Under the pieces are notes generated by a model. The model was not told where the DNA came from. It ran no database searches and was given only the letters and a program-made list of their open reading frames with translations. A stretch of DNA of 64,000 nucleotides from Streptomyces sp. NBC_01198 (lineage in GTDB: Bacteria > Actinomycetota > Actinomycetes > Streptomycetales > Streptomycetaceae): positions 7,114,001-7,178,000 of the forward strand of contig NZ_CP108568.1 in the NCBI RefSeq assembly GCF_036010485.1, in the 5' to 3' direction. Below are positions 44,956 to 52,602 of the stretch, in pieces. Every line of letters starts with the position of its first letter. The first letter of the stretch is position 1. Both the position numbers and the translations under genes were made by a program.

Positions 44956-46374
44956 ATGGGTGAAGTTCTTTCGTCAGCGGCGGCTCGAACCGACGTGATA
45001 TCCGGTGATGACGTGATCGGTCACCCCGCGTGGGCGGCGCTCAAGCATGCGGTCGAGGCCATCAGGCCCTGGCAGCTCAAGGACGGGTCGATCGACTTCG
45101 ACGCCGAGGACGCCCCCTCCCGGGAGGACGCCGAGCGCGCCCTGGGGCGCGTCGTGGACGCGGTCGGGCAGCTGACCGACCTGCTCCCGCACGACGCCGA
45201 CTACCACCGCGCCCTGGCAGCCGACCTGCGCCGCTGGGCCGACGACGGCTTCGGCGTGCCCGACTTCCTGGACTCGCTGCTGGCCTTCCAGCCCTCCGCC
45301 GACCGCCGCGACGGCCGCCGCCATGTGGTCGTCTTCCCGATGTACACCCAGAACGGCAACCCGGACCGGAATCTGGAAGCGGTCGCTCTCCAGGTGACGT
45401 GGCCGCAGTGGCTCGCCGAGCTGGAGCGCACCAGGTACGACAACGCGCAGTTCGTACCGATCACCTTCGAGGACTTCACCCCCGGTTACGACACCAACTC
45501 CGCGGTGCTCTTCCCGGAGACCGTCGCCGTGCGCAAACCGCCGGAGCGCTGGAGCTGGGGTGCGATCTTCTGCGACCGTGAGGCCGCCCGCTTCCGCGCG
45601 GTGACCGCCGCCGCCGTGGACACCCTCGGCCTGGAGCTGCCGCCGGAGGCCGCCCGACTGGTGGACGACCAGGAGCTGGCGCAGCAGACCTACGTGCTCT
45701 GGGACATGATCCACGACCGCACCCACAGCCACGGCGACCTGCCGTTCGACCCGTTCATGATCAAGCAGCGGGCGCCGTTCTGGATGTACGGCCTCGAAGA
45801 GCTGCGCTGCGACCTCACCACCTTCCGCGAGGCCGTCAAGCTCCAGGCCGAGGGGCACCCGATGGGTCTCGGCGTGCAGTACGCCATCCTCTTCGACCGG
45901 CTCTTCCGCTTCCCGGTCACCGGCGAGCGGGTGCGCAACTACGACGGACTCGGCGGGCAGCTGCTTTTCGCCTACCTGCACAAGCACGACGCCGTACGCT
46001 GGACGGACAACACCCTGCACATCGACTGGGAGCGCGCACCGCAGGTCACCAACCAGCTCTGCGCCGAGATCGAGACGCTGTACCGGGACGGTATCGACCG
46101 CCCCAAGCTTGTGCACTGGTTCGCCGCCTACGACCTGGTCGCAAGCTACCTGTCGCCGCATCCCGGCTCGGTCTGGGCCAAGGGGCCGGACGCCCTGGAC
46201 CTGACGCTGCCCCCGCGCAAGCTCGTGGACGACGTGATGGCGGACGAGTTCCCGCTCAGCATGTTCTACGAAGCCCTTGCCAAGAAGCTCCGTGAGGTGA
46301 TCGCCTCCACCAAGGGGATCGTCGGAAACGCCCCAGGTTTCCGGTTCGAGATCGCCGACAAACCGCAGACCTGA
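44956..46374 (+). CDS. DUF6421 family protein
   Basis: A 472-residue soluble protein that is well conserved in Streptomyces. It has a His-rich segment WDMIHDRTHSHGDLPFD and later RAPFWMYGLEELRCDL. The His-Asp-x-x-His pattern could bind a metal, but this is a guess. No membrane segment or signal peptide is seen. ATG 44956 follows GGAGG. A strong terminator follows the stop codon. Function unknown. Confidence 0.8.
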   Translation: MGEVLSSAAARTDVISGDDVIGHPAWAALKHAVEAIRPWQLKDGSIDFDAEDAPSREDAERALGRVVDAVGQLTDLLPHDADYHRALAADLRRWADDGFGVPDFLDSLLAFQPSADRRDGRRHVVVFPMYTQNGNPDRNLEAVALQVTWPQWLAELERTRYDNAQFVPITFEDFTPGYDTNSAVLFPETVAVRKPPERWSWGAIFCDREAARFRAVTAAAVDTLGLELPPEAARLVDDQELAQQTYVLWDMIHDRTHSHGDLPFDPFMIKQRAPFWMYGLEELRCDLTTFREAVKLQAEGHPMGLGVQYAILFDRLFRFPVTGERVRNYDGLGGQLLFAYLHKHDAVRWTDNTLHIDWERAPQVTNQLCAEIETLYRDGIDRPKLVHWFAAYDLVASYLSPHPGSVWAKGPDALDLTLPPRKLVDDVMADEFPLSMFYEALAKKLREVIASTKGIVGNAPGFRFEIADKPQT

Positions 46375-46414
46375 CCTGGCCCTGGGTGCCCCTCGGAGCC
46401 CGCAGCCTCCTGGG

Positions 46415-46445
46415 ATGCCCCCCGCCCCGTGTGGGCGGGGGGCAT
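46415..46445. terminator. 13-bp GC hairpin between convergent genes
   Basis: ATGCCCCCCGCCC (46415-46427) pairs perfectly with 46433-46445 around CGTGT. It lies between the DUF6421 gene and the convergent XRE regulator gene and should stop transcription both ways. Confidence 0.85.
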
Positions 46446-46481
46446 TCGGCCGTTCTAGCCGCCCCTGAGGGCGCTGGCGAC

Positions 46482-47720
46482 CTAAGCCGCGTAGGTGGCG
46501 AGGAGGTCCCGCACGGACTCGGACCCCCTGTGGGGCTCGAATCGCGCGATGGTCGCCGTGACGATCTGATTGAGCCGAGGCGAAGCTGTGTGGAAGCTCA
46601 GGTTCACCGCTCGGGTAGCCGTGCTGGCCGCCTCGTCGACCGCTCCAGCGTCCAGGTAGCTGCCTGCCAGCCAGCAGGCGTACAGGGCGACCTCTCGGGC
46701 GTGTGTGTCGTCGTACGGCGCTGTGAGGCCCTCCAGGATCGGTACGGCCTTCTTGGGGTGCCGCAGCTCCGCCCAGCATCGGCCAGCCATGATCCCTGAT
46801 TCGTCGCGGTTGACCCAATAGACCGTGTCTGGCTCCGCTTCCCGACTCCGGTCGCGCCGGTCATGCGCGTCAGCCGAAAGGCCCAGCGCGCGGTCGACGC
46901 CGGCCGCGTCCCCGGCGCGAGCACTCGCCCAGGCGAGACGGTCCGCAAGCACGACGCAAGCGGCCGGCAACACGTTCCGTGGGGCGTTGGCCATGGAGGC
47001 TTGCGCCATAGCGATGCCCTCCCGGGGGCTGCCCGAGGAAGCCGTGATGTAGGACCACTCCGACATCGCCGTTGCGGCGAGAGTCTGATTGCCTGCCTGG
47101 TTCGCGGTACTCGCTGCGGCCTGAGCGAGCTTGCTGGCCTGCGGCAGCCTTCCCGCGTCGAATGCCGTCCAACTGGCGAACTGGTACAACTCGGCAAGGG
47201 CGCTCAGAAGGCCGCGAGCCACTGATTCTCCGTAGGTGCCCCCAGCCAGGGCTGTCAGGTCCTGGATCTCCTCCACCACCTTGGGGTACACGGATACCCC
47301 ACCGCTGAAGTCGTCCAGCCGTCGCAGCGCTACCAGGCGCTCGCCCGCACGAGCCACATCAGCTTGGCCGACTCGGCGCCCCTGCGCCGTGGCCTTCGGT
47401 GTTGTCATCGCGATGCCCGCGACGGCGCTAGCTCCTACAAACATGCGACGGTCCACAGGCGGCACCAGCCCTTCAACGTCCGTAGTCCCCGCATCGGATG
47501 CGGTGGTCTCACCGTAACCGGAGAGATCAATGCCAAGCACCTGCTCCAGGTACGGGCGCCAGTCCTGAGGGGTCCGCTGGCCCGTCTCCCACCGGTAGAC
47601 CGTGTGCGCGCTACAGCCGTCGGTCACGCCCCAACGGGCCTTGCTCAGTTCTTTCCCCAGGCCACCCTGACTTAGGCGTAACTGCTTCCGCCGCTCCCGG
47701 ATGCGTTCTCCGATGGTCAT
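46482..47720 (-). CDS. XRE-family regulator with TPR-like C-terminal domain
   Basis: A 412-residue Streptomyces-type regulator. The N-terminal helix-turn-helix spans residues 5-65 (KQLRLSQGGLGKELSKARWG, SAHTVYRWETGQRTP). The segment VDRRMFVGASAVAG follows, then a TPR-like helical domain to the end. It is divergent from an HATPase protein gene 148 bp away. This pairing is typical for Streptomyces regulator/anti-sigma modules, several of which flank small peptide loci. Confidence 0.9.
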   Translation of the reverse strand: MTIGERIRERRKQLRLSQGGLGKELSKARWGVTDGCSAHTVYRWETGQRTPQDWRPYLEQVLGIDLSGYGETTASDAGTTDVEGLVPPVDRRMFVGASAVAGIAMTTPKATAQGRRVGQADVARAGERLVALRRLDDFSGGVSVYPKVVEEIQDLTALAGGTYGESVARGLLSALAELYQFASWTAFDAGRLPQASKLAQAAASTANQAGNQTLAATAMSEWSYITASSGSPREGIAMAQASMANAPRNVLPAACVVLADRLAWASARAGDAAGVDRALGLSADAHDRRDRSREAEPDTVYWVNRDESGIMAGRCWAELRHPKKAVPILEGLTAPYDDTHAREVALYACWLAGSYLDAGAVDEAASTATRAVNLSFHTASPRLNQIVTATIARFEPHRGSESVRDLLATYAA

Positions 47721-47867
47721 CGGCGTCCCTTCGGTAGCGCTGGCCTATAGCGGGCCTATAAACGGGCCTATGTATGGCATACACCCTGGCATCTACCTAT
47801 CTCCCCGCGTGGCTCGTTGACTGAACATCACCACTTCAACTTCTAAGACGCGTCTGGAGGTACAGCC

Positions 47868-48353
47868 GTGGCCGCTCAGAGCCGATTGGAACTGGCCTGT
47901 GAGCCGTCTGCCCCTCGGCGCGCCCGAGCACACGCCAAGGACGTACTTCCGGGGTGGGGCCTGCCTCAGGGCCTCGTAGACGACGCCCTGTTGATCGTCT
48001 CCGAGTTGGCCACCAACGCAGTGAGGCACGCCGGAGCGCCGGCCGTGCCCGACAGCCCGCTGCACGGTCCTCTGAGGGTGCCTCTCTGCTGCCTGACGCT
48101 CCTGCTCGTCGCCGACCACCTCTACATCTCCTTCTACGACGAGGCGTGCAACAGGCCGCCAGTTCTCAGGCGAGCCCCTGACGACGCGGAGTCCGGCCGC
48201 GGGGTCGCCCTTGTTGATGGCTTGACGGGCGGCGCATGGGGTTGGCAGCCCTCCAGCGGCAAGCCCGGGAAGTTCGTGTGGGCGCAACTGAATTTCGTCC
48301 TCTCTGACCCCCAACGCGCGGAGAAGCTCAGGTCATTAGGGGTGAGCGCATGA
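47868..48353 (+). CDS. ATP-binding protein (HATPase_c, anti-sigma-factor kinase type)
   Basis: A 161-residue stand-alone Bergerat-fold ATPase, similar to RsbW-like anti-sigma kinases. The N-box is VSELATNAVRHAG, and the G1/G2 region is reduced to SGRGVALVDGLTGGAWGW. GTG 47868 follows GGAGG. Its stop overlaps the next gene (ATGA), so they are co-expressed. A fuller N-box plus a divergent XRE protein suggests a regulatory module. Confidence 0.88.
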   Translation: MAAQSRLELACEPSAPRRARAHAKDVLPGWGLPQGLVDDALLIVSELATNAVRHAGAPAVPDSPLHGPLRVPLCCLTLLLVADHLYISFYDEACNRPPVLRRAPDDAESGRGVALVDGLTGGAWGWQPSSGKPGKFVWAQLNFVLSDPQRAEKLRSLGVSA

Positions 48354-48745
48354 CATTTGAGACCGGCGCCGCCGCCCAAGACATCACCACATTGGGACGC
48401 GTTGTGATTCGCCTTCGGGCAAGCGGACCTCGCCGTCAAGAAGATGAGATTCCGGCACTAGAGGCCGCTCTCGATGACCTGGAAATGGTCCTCGGGGAAC
48501 ATGCGGCTCTCTCTGAGGCCGATGTCAGGGAGCTGGAGCCGCGCCTCCGAGTGACCTATCGGCGATGGCTGACGATGTCCCGAATCATCTCCGTTCCTCT
48601 CGACGCAGAGACCGCTGACCGAGCATTCCGTGTCCTCGCGGAGCCGCCTCCCCTGGAGAATTCGGCGGCCCTCTCGCACCTTCGCCGCCTGGCGCTAGTC
48701 GTTCAAGACGTGGTGGAGCGATGCGTACGGGCCGGCGGCCCCTAA
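48350..48745 (+). CDS. hypothetical protein, 131 aa, coupled to HATPase gene
   Basis: A mostly helical acidic protein (PALEAALDDLEMVLGEHA, SALSHLRRLALVVQDVVERC). The start ATG overlaps the stop of the HATPase gene. I do not recognise a family. The place in the operon suggests a partner or substrate for the ATP-binding protein. Confidence 0.75.
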   Translation: MTFETGAAAQDITTLGRVVIRLRASGPRRQEDEIPALEAALDDLEMVLGEHAALSEADVRELEPRLRVTYRRWLTMSRIISVPLDAETADRAFRVLAEPPPLENSAALSHLRRLALVVQDVVERCVRAGGP

Positions 48746-48748
48746 GAC

Positions 48749-48834
48749 CCGCTCCGGCCACGAGAGTCCACGAGGAAGTCCCTGCCGGGCTTGGCAGGGA
48801 TGGGCTCCACGGTTCCCCCGCGTGGCCGGAGCGG
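48749..48834 (+). ncRNA. nested three-helix RNA structure
   Basis: CCGCTCCGGCCACG (48749-48762) pairs perfectly with 48821-48834. Inside it GAGTCCA (48764-48770) pairs with 48801-48807, and TCCCTGCC (48779-48786) pairs with 48793-48800 around a 6-nt loop. That is 29 base pairs in one coaxial arm with one-sided bulges. It lies between two genes, 50 bp before NUDIX. It may be a terminator, a riboswitch-like leader or a small RNA. No U tract follows. Confidence 0.6.
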
Positions 48835-48883
48835 CACCATTCCAGCTCATTTCCCAATTACGAGAGAACCGACGAGGAGACTC

Positions 48884-49402
48884 ATGGCCCACGCTGACAC
48901 TGATCCGAAGAGTCCTCCTCCTCGGCGAGCCGGCTGCGTTGTCGTGATCCTGGACCCGGATGAAGAGCGTGTTCTCCTCGTCAAGCCGCGGTACGGCAGT
49001 CCGGAGGACAACGCTGACTGGCAGCTTCCTGGTGGGCACGCACACACCAATGAGCCGATCGAGGACGCCGCCATGCGGGAGTTGGCCGAGGAGACCGGCC
49101 TCCTGCTCCATCTGACGCACCTCCTTCTTGTCGATCAGATGCTGCCGAAACCCGAGCGGGAGACGACCGAGGGCGTGAACTACGTATTCGACGGCGGAGC
49201 CGCCACGGCCGAGGAGGTAGCCACGACGGCAATTCCGGAGGCTGCGGCGGAAGAGCTGGCAGACCTTCGCTGGGTGCCGTTGGGCGAGTTGGACTCATAT
49301 ACCCACCCCTATCAGGCCAGGCGTATTCGGGCGGCTCTGGAGAACAGCCGATCAGGGTTGCGGATGCATCTGCACCGTCGCGGGGTCCCTGTCGGCTCGT
49401 GA
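48884..49402 (+). CDS. NUDIX hydrolase
   Basis: A 172-residue NUDIX protein. The full box G-x5-E-x7-REUxEExGU is seen in GGHAHTNEPIEDAAMRELAE with ETGL following, preceded by WQLPG. ATG 48884 follows GACGAGGAGA. NUDIX proteins hydrolyse nucleoside diphosphates linked to another group; the substrate is not known. It is the last plus-strand gene before the tRNA-like element and follows the structured RNA. Confidence 0.9.
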   Translation: MAHADTDPKSPPPRRAGCVVVILDPDEERVLLVKPRYGSPEDNADWQLPGGHAHTNEPIEDAAMRELAEETGLLLHLTHLLLVDQMLPKPERETTEGVNYVFDGGAATAEEVATTAIPEAAAEELADLRWVPLGELDSYTHPYQARRIRAALENSRSGLRMHLHRRGVPVGS

Positions 49403-49424
49403 AGGACTCCTCTACGGAGCCCGT

Positions 49425-49519
49425 GCCCCTGTAGCTCAGTCAGGAAGAGCACGCCACAAAGATCGTGCCTTGTAATGCCGCGATCTGGCGCGACTCCGGT
49501 TCGAGTCCGGACGGGGGTA
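49425..49519 (+). tRNA. tRNA-like element with a 29-nt anticodon loop
   Basis: The cloverleaf is complete apart from one arm. The acceptor stem GCCCCTG pairs with CGGGGGT (two G-U type pairs), positions 8-9 are TA, the D-arm is GCTC...GAGC, and the T-arm TCCGG-TTCGAGT-CCGGA is perfect. The anticodon stem CGCCA/TGGCG has 5 bp, but the loop is 29 nt instead of 7. Inside it GATCGTGCC and GCCGCGATC form a 9-bp hairpin with one C-C mismatch and the loop TTGTAAT, which resembles a CTTGTAA (Thr-TGT) or TTGTAAT (GTA) anticodon loop. The 3' end reads ACTA, not CCA. Confidence 0.6.
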
Positions 49520-49574
49520 CTACGACCGTCGTCAGGCGGCCGGATGGAAAGCAACCGGAGACCAAGGAGACGCA

Positions 49575-49754
49575 TTGCGCGGCAAAGGCAGGGACACCGT
49601 AGGAGCGGCCAAGGCCGAGAACAATCGCGACGCGAAGGGCGGAGCAAAGCAGACCGCCCGGCGGAAGCAGGACACGCAGGCCGACCGCACCACTCGCCGG
49701 ATGGTAAGGAACGAGCCACACGTGTACCCGCCCGTACAGGACGAGGGCGCGTGA
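49575..49754 (+). CDS. small basic protein, 59 aa
   Basis: TTG 49575 follows AAGGAGA at 49564-49570. The product is rich in Arg, Lys, Ala and Gln (LRGKGRDTVGAAKAENNRD at the start, ending YPPVQDEGA) with no hydrophobic core. Its stop TGA overlaps the GTG of the next tiny ORF. I do not recognise it. The base composition and the overlap fit phage or mobile-element small genes. Confidence 0.5.
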   Translation: MRGKGRDTVGAAKAENNRDAKGGAKQTARRKQDTQADRTTRRMVRNEPHVYPPVQDEGA

Positions 49755-49828
49755 GCGGCGACAAGCCCCCGGGGTTACCTGCGCCCGAGCCGATTCCTCG
49801 CACGCCAGCCCGGCCAGGGCTGGACTGA
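49751..49828 (+). CDS. tiny Pro-rich ORF, 25 aa
   Basis: GTG 49751 overlaps the stop of the 59-residue ORF (GTGA). The peptide is VSGDKPPGLPAPEPIPRTPA then RPGLD. No recognised family. It is short enough to be chance; only the overlap with the preceding stop supports translation. Confidence 0.3.
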   Translation: MSGDKPPGLPAPEPIPRTPARPGLD

Positions 49829-49915
49829 ACTCCCGTCCCGGCCCAAGAGCTCTGCGGGTCGGAGTGGGTGAGCAAGGTCAGCGTACGACCATCCGATGAA
49901 GGAAGAGGTAAGCAC

Positions 49916-50092
49916 ATGCCCGTGAAGACCGTGGTGCCGGCAACCGAGCCGGCCATCTCCGACGACACCCTCGGCGACCTCGTGGCCGCCGTCAGGAAGG
50001 ACTCGATCGCCGTCGTGACCGGCGTGAAGGCGCGGGTCGCCGCGTCCCGGATCGCCGACAACAACTGCATGATGGGCGGCTGGACCGCCTGA
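49916..50092 (+). CDS. candidate RiPP precursor peptide, 58 aa
   Basis: ATG 49916 follows GGAAGAGG. The product starts MPVKTVVPATEPAISDDTLG, a leader-like region with an amphipathic helix (LGDLVAAVRKDSIAVVTGV). It ends in a short distinct tail, RIADNNCMMGGWTA, with one Cys, two Met, Gly-Gly and Trp. Leader-helix plus small polar/aromatic tail is the layout of RiPP precursors. A GC hairpin and then a HExxH protein follow directly. Mature product and cleavage site are unknown. Confidence 0.7.
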   Translation: MPVKTVVPATEPAISDDTLGDLVAAVRKDSIAVVTGVKARVAASRIADNNCMMGGWTA

Positions 50093-50120
50093 CCCGTCCT
50101 CTGAACCCCTGAGGCCGTAG

Positions 50121-50155
50121 GCGTGCCCGGGGACGGTTCGCCGCCCCGGGCACGC
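50121..50155 (+). terminator. hairpin between precursor and HExxH gene
   Basis: GCGTGCCCGGGG (50121-50132) and its exact complement at 50144-50155 form a 12-bp stem around an 11-nt loop. Without a U tract it would work as an attenuator, giving more precursor than enzyme. The same arrangement is seen at the Cys-rich peptide operon. Confidence 0.65.
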
Positions 50156-50184
50156 GTCCGTCACATCGAAGGAGGACTCTTCCC

Positions 50185-51051
50185 GTGCATTTCATGAACC
50201 TTGGCCACACGTACGAGAACACCGCTCGACTGGTGACCGTGCTGACCGACGAGACGCCCGACGCCGCGAAACTCCCCGCGGCCTACCGAAGGGCGATCAA
50301 CACTCTCCGCCCCCTCCCTGCCGACATCGGTGACCAGATCAACGTCACGTACGAGGATGGCGACTGGGCTGACTACTGCCTGAGTCACGGCATCTTCGCC
50401 CACATCTTCGACGGCGCAACGCCGAGCGACCAAGCGGCCCGGGAGCGCTGGGACGCGAACATCGGGGCGGCCCTGGACCATCTCCAAGGGGTCAGCCCCG
50501 GCCTGTACCGCATGGTCAGGCTCCTCGTCACCGACATCGTGGTTCTCAACTCCGGCGCGGACGGCGGCGGCTCCGCTTCTCAGATGCCCGGGGTCGTCGT
50601 CATGAGCCCCGGTCCCGAGTGGGAGGTGCCGCAGTACGCCGAGTGCATCGTGCACGAGGCCATGCACCTCAACCTGTTCATCGCCGACGCGGTATACGGG
50701 ACCTTCATCCTGCCGTCGTCCGACCTGGAGGCGGACGAGCACCGCGCACTGTCGGCAGTGAAGATCGGCCAGCGTCGCCCGCTCGACAAGGCGTTCCACG
50801 CGGCCGTGGTCACGGTCCCGCTGATGTACCTGCAACACCAGCGTGGCACGACAACGCTGATCGACCTGTACGCGGACTCCCTGCGGGACGCCTGCCTGGA
50901 TCTGGCAACGCATCGGCACACGTTCACCGACTACGGCGCGATGCTCCTGGACGCCCTGTGCGAGTTTGCCGGCAGCATCGACTTCGCGCACGTCGCAGAG
51001 ACGATCACGGACCCCGCGTATGCGGGGTACCGTCCGGCGGTGGCCGCCTGA
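50185..51051 (+). CDS. HExxH-type putative peptide-modifying enzyme
   Basis: GTG 50185 is chosen because AAGGAGGA lies 8 nt upstream; ATG 50194 has worse spacing. The 288-residue protein has HEAMH at residues 157-161 in ECIVHEAMHLNLFIAD, and a later GQRRPLDKAFHAAVVTVPLM with a possible third metal ligand, His205. This is the pattern of the mod_HExxH family, which includes putative alpha-ketoglutarate-dependent peptide beta-hydroxylases encoded near RiPP precursors. No signal peptide is seen. Likely substrate: the 58-residue peptide encoded just upstream. Confidence 0.8.
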   Translation: MHFMNLGHTYENTARLVTVLTDETPDAAKLPAAYRRAINTLRPLPADIGDQINVTYEDGDWADYCLSHGIFAHIFDGATPSDQAARERWDANIGAALDHLQGVSPGLYRMVRLLVTDIVVLNSGADGGGSASQMPGVVVMSPGPEWEVPQYAECIVHEAMHLNLFIADAVYGTFILPSSDLEADEHRALSAVKIGQRRPLDKAFHAAVVTVPLMYLQHQRGTTTLIDLYADSLRDACLDLATHRHTFTDYGAMLLDALCEFAGSIDFAHVAETITDPAYAGYRPAVAA

Positions 51052-51063
51052 GCGGGCCTCCCG

Positions 51064-51762
51064 CTACTCGAAGTTGATTCCCGTCTCACGTGCCAGGCTC
51101 AGGGCCAGTTCCATCGACCCTGGGCCTTGCACTGTTGCGCCTTTGAAAAACGCGACCCCGCCCACGTCGAGCAGGGTGCAGTTTTCGAATCTCACCGTTC
51201 CCATTTTCACGTTGCCGAACTGTGCGCCCGTGAGGTCGCAGTTTACGAAGCGCACATTGTGCATCTCTGTGAACTGAAAGTCGGCTCCGATCATGCGACA
51301 ATCGGCGAATGCGGTGGCGAAGATTTTCGCGTTCCGGAACATCGCGGGTGCGCTGACGCAGTTCTCGAACGTCACGTCGCGGAAGGTGCCGGCCTTCCAG
51401 GACGAACCGGTCATGCGGCTGCCGGTCACGCGGCAGCGCAGAAGCGACACGTCCTGTGCGCTGACCTCGGCGAAGTCGCAGGTCTCGAAGTTCGAGTCGC
51501 TGATCTGGCTCTGGCGCAACCGGCTCCCGGTGAACCGCAGATTGCCGAAGAAGCAGCCTTCGGCCTCCAGCGCCTCTACGTTCCTCGCGATCAAGTGTTC
51601 ACCGTCGTAACGAACGTGACGGAGAATCGCGTCGTCTTCGAAGTCGTCCCGCGGCATCTCCGCATCTCGTAGAGCCGAGGGAAGGCGCGGGGCCTCGGGG
51701 TTCTTGACTCGGGCAATCCTGCCACCCTGCCGGGCCAGATGAGGCATGCGTGAGATATCCAT
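51064..51762 (-). CDS. pentapeptide-repeat protein
   Basis: A 232-residue protein. Residues 70-205 consist of pentapeptide repeats centred on Phe or Leu, e.g. GCFFGNLRFTGSRLRQSQI, SNFETCDFAEVSAQDV, and VRFVNCDLTGAQFGNVKMG. These fold as a right-handed beta-helix. Some members mimic DNA and protect gyrase; others have no known role. It is convergent with the HExxH gene, 12 bp away, and lies just outside the terminator of the phage operon, so it could be phage cargo. Confidence 0.88.
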   Translation of the reverse strand: MDISRMPHLARQGGRIARVKNPEAPRLPSALRDAEMPRDDFEDDAILRHVRYDGEHLIARNVEALEAEGCFFGNLRFTGSRLRQSQISDSNFETCDFAEVSAQDVSLLRCRVTGSRMTGSSWKAGTFRDVTFENCVSAPAMFRNAKIFATAFADCRMIGADFQFTEMHNVRFVNCDLTGAQFGNVKMGTVRFENCTLLDVGGVAFFKGATVQGPGSMELALSLARETGINFE

Positions 51763-51840
51763 TCGCCGTTGGGCCGATACTGGAGACCAGAAGTCTACGA
51801 GGAACAGTGGTCCCGGCGTTGGCTGTTGCCGGCCCCGTCG

Positions 51841-51880
51841 TGAAAAACGAATGAAGCCCCCAGCCGTTGTGGCTAGGGGC
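51841..51880 (-). terminator. factor-independent terminator at the end of the minus-strand phage operon
   Basis: On the minus strand GCCCCTAGCC pairs with GGCTGGGGGC (one A-C mismatch) around ACAAC, followed by TTCATTCGTTTTTC. The U-rich tail makes it a good terminator for genes that end at 51892. Confidence 0.8.
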
Positions 51881-51891
51881 CTCGTGCGGTC

Positions 51892-52044
51892 CTACTGGCC
51901 CTGGCGGGCCGCCTGCTGGCGAAGCAGCTCCGTCTGCTCTGCGAGCTGCTTGCGCACGAACTTCTTGTGGCGCTTCTTCTTCTCCTTCTCGGAGCGGTAC
52001 GGCACCACGCCCACCGTCGTAATGGACATCACCTTGCGGATCAT
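51892..52044 (-). CDS. small basic phage protein, about 50 aa
   Basis: Two starts are possible; ATG 52044 has 8 nt to GGGGGG, ATG 52050 only 2. The product begins MIRKVMSITTVGVVPYRSEK and continues with KEKKKRHKKFVRKQLAEQTE, a strongly basic helix. It is the last gene of the minus-strand operon before the terminator. No known family; DNA or RNA binding is a guess. Confidence 0.6.
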   Translation of the reverse strand: MIRKVMSITTVGVVPYRSEKEKKKRHKKFVRKQLAEQTELLRQQAARQGQ

Positions 52045-52119
52045 CCCCATGACCCCCCCTTGTCTCTGACCTGCACCGATGCTAGCGGAACGGCCCCTCG
52101 CTGTCTGCACTGAGACGCC

Positions 52120-52584
52120 TCACCGGCTGTCGCACTGGCACTTGCCCGCGCACCCCTTCATGAGGCCAAGGGCCGTGGGGCGCGAGACGACGAACCGCGC
52201 CCGGTGCGCGATGTTGTTCTTCGACAGCCCGTCGAACTCGTGCGCGTCACGCATCGCCCCTTCGAGGGTCTGGGTCGCGATGTCTGACGCCAGGTCGGCG
52301 ACCTGCTTCTCCTCGATCGCCACTTCGAGGGCGTGTGTCGGGCCGCTCGCGGGCGTGGGGTCGTCGATTACCGCGTGATGGCCATGTTCTGAATGCACTT
52401 CGACAATGGCCGGCAGGCCTGCGTACCACCCTGTCGCAGAGTCGCGCCACTTCTTCAGCGTCAGGCGCCCGAGGTCATGCGCAGTTCCCGCCCAGTCCCT
52501 GACGGTCTCAGTCTTGGCGGGTTTTTCCCATCCGTCCTCACCGTTAGCCAGTGCCGGCACTCGGAGCGCGTACTCGAAGTCCAT
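52120..52584 (-). CDS. hypothetical phage protein, 154 aa, behind tandem operators
   Basis: ATG 52584 follows AAGGAGGGAGGC. The product has an N-terminal MDFEYALRVPALANGEDGW, a middle RDWAGTAHDLGRLTLKKW and the end MKGCAGKCQCDSR. No known domain. Its upstream region holds a promoter (TTGACT at 52660-52655, TAGCGT at about 52622-52627, 18-bp spacing on the minus strand) covered by three palindromes. It is therefore probably controlled separately from the genes upstream. Confidence 0.7.
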   Translation of the reverse strand: MDFEYALRVPALANGEDGWEKPAKTETVRDWAGTAHDLGRLTLKKWRDSATGWYAGLPAIVEVHSEHGHHAVIDDPTPASGPTHALEVAIEEKQVADLASDIATQTLEGAMRDAHEFDGLSKNNIAHRARFVVSRPTALGLMKGCAGKCQCDSR

Positions 52585-52602
52585 GGCGCCTCCCTCCTTG
52601 GT

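Noticed and set aside
46482-49402. XRE/HATPase/unknown/NUDIX group as part of the RiPP cassette
   Set aside because: Such groups do flank peptide loci in Streptomyces, but the tRNA-like element and structured RNA separate them from the precursor and there is no direct link in the sequence.
49425-49519. Calling the tRNA-like element as tRNA-Thr or tRNA-Tyr
   Set aside because: The loop can be read as TGT or GTA, but the extra hairpin makes the anticodon position uncertain, so no amino acid is assigned.
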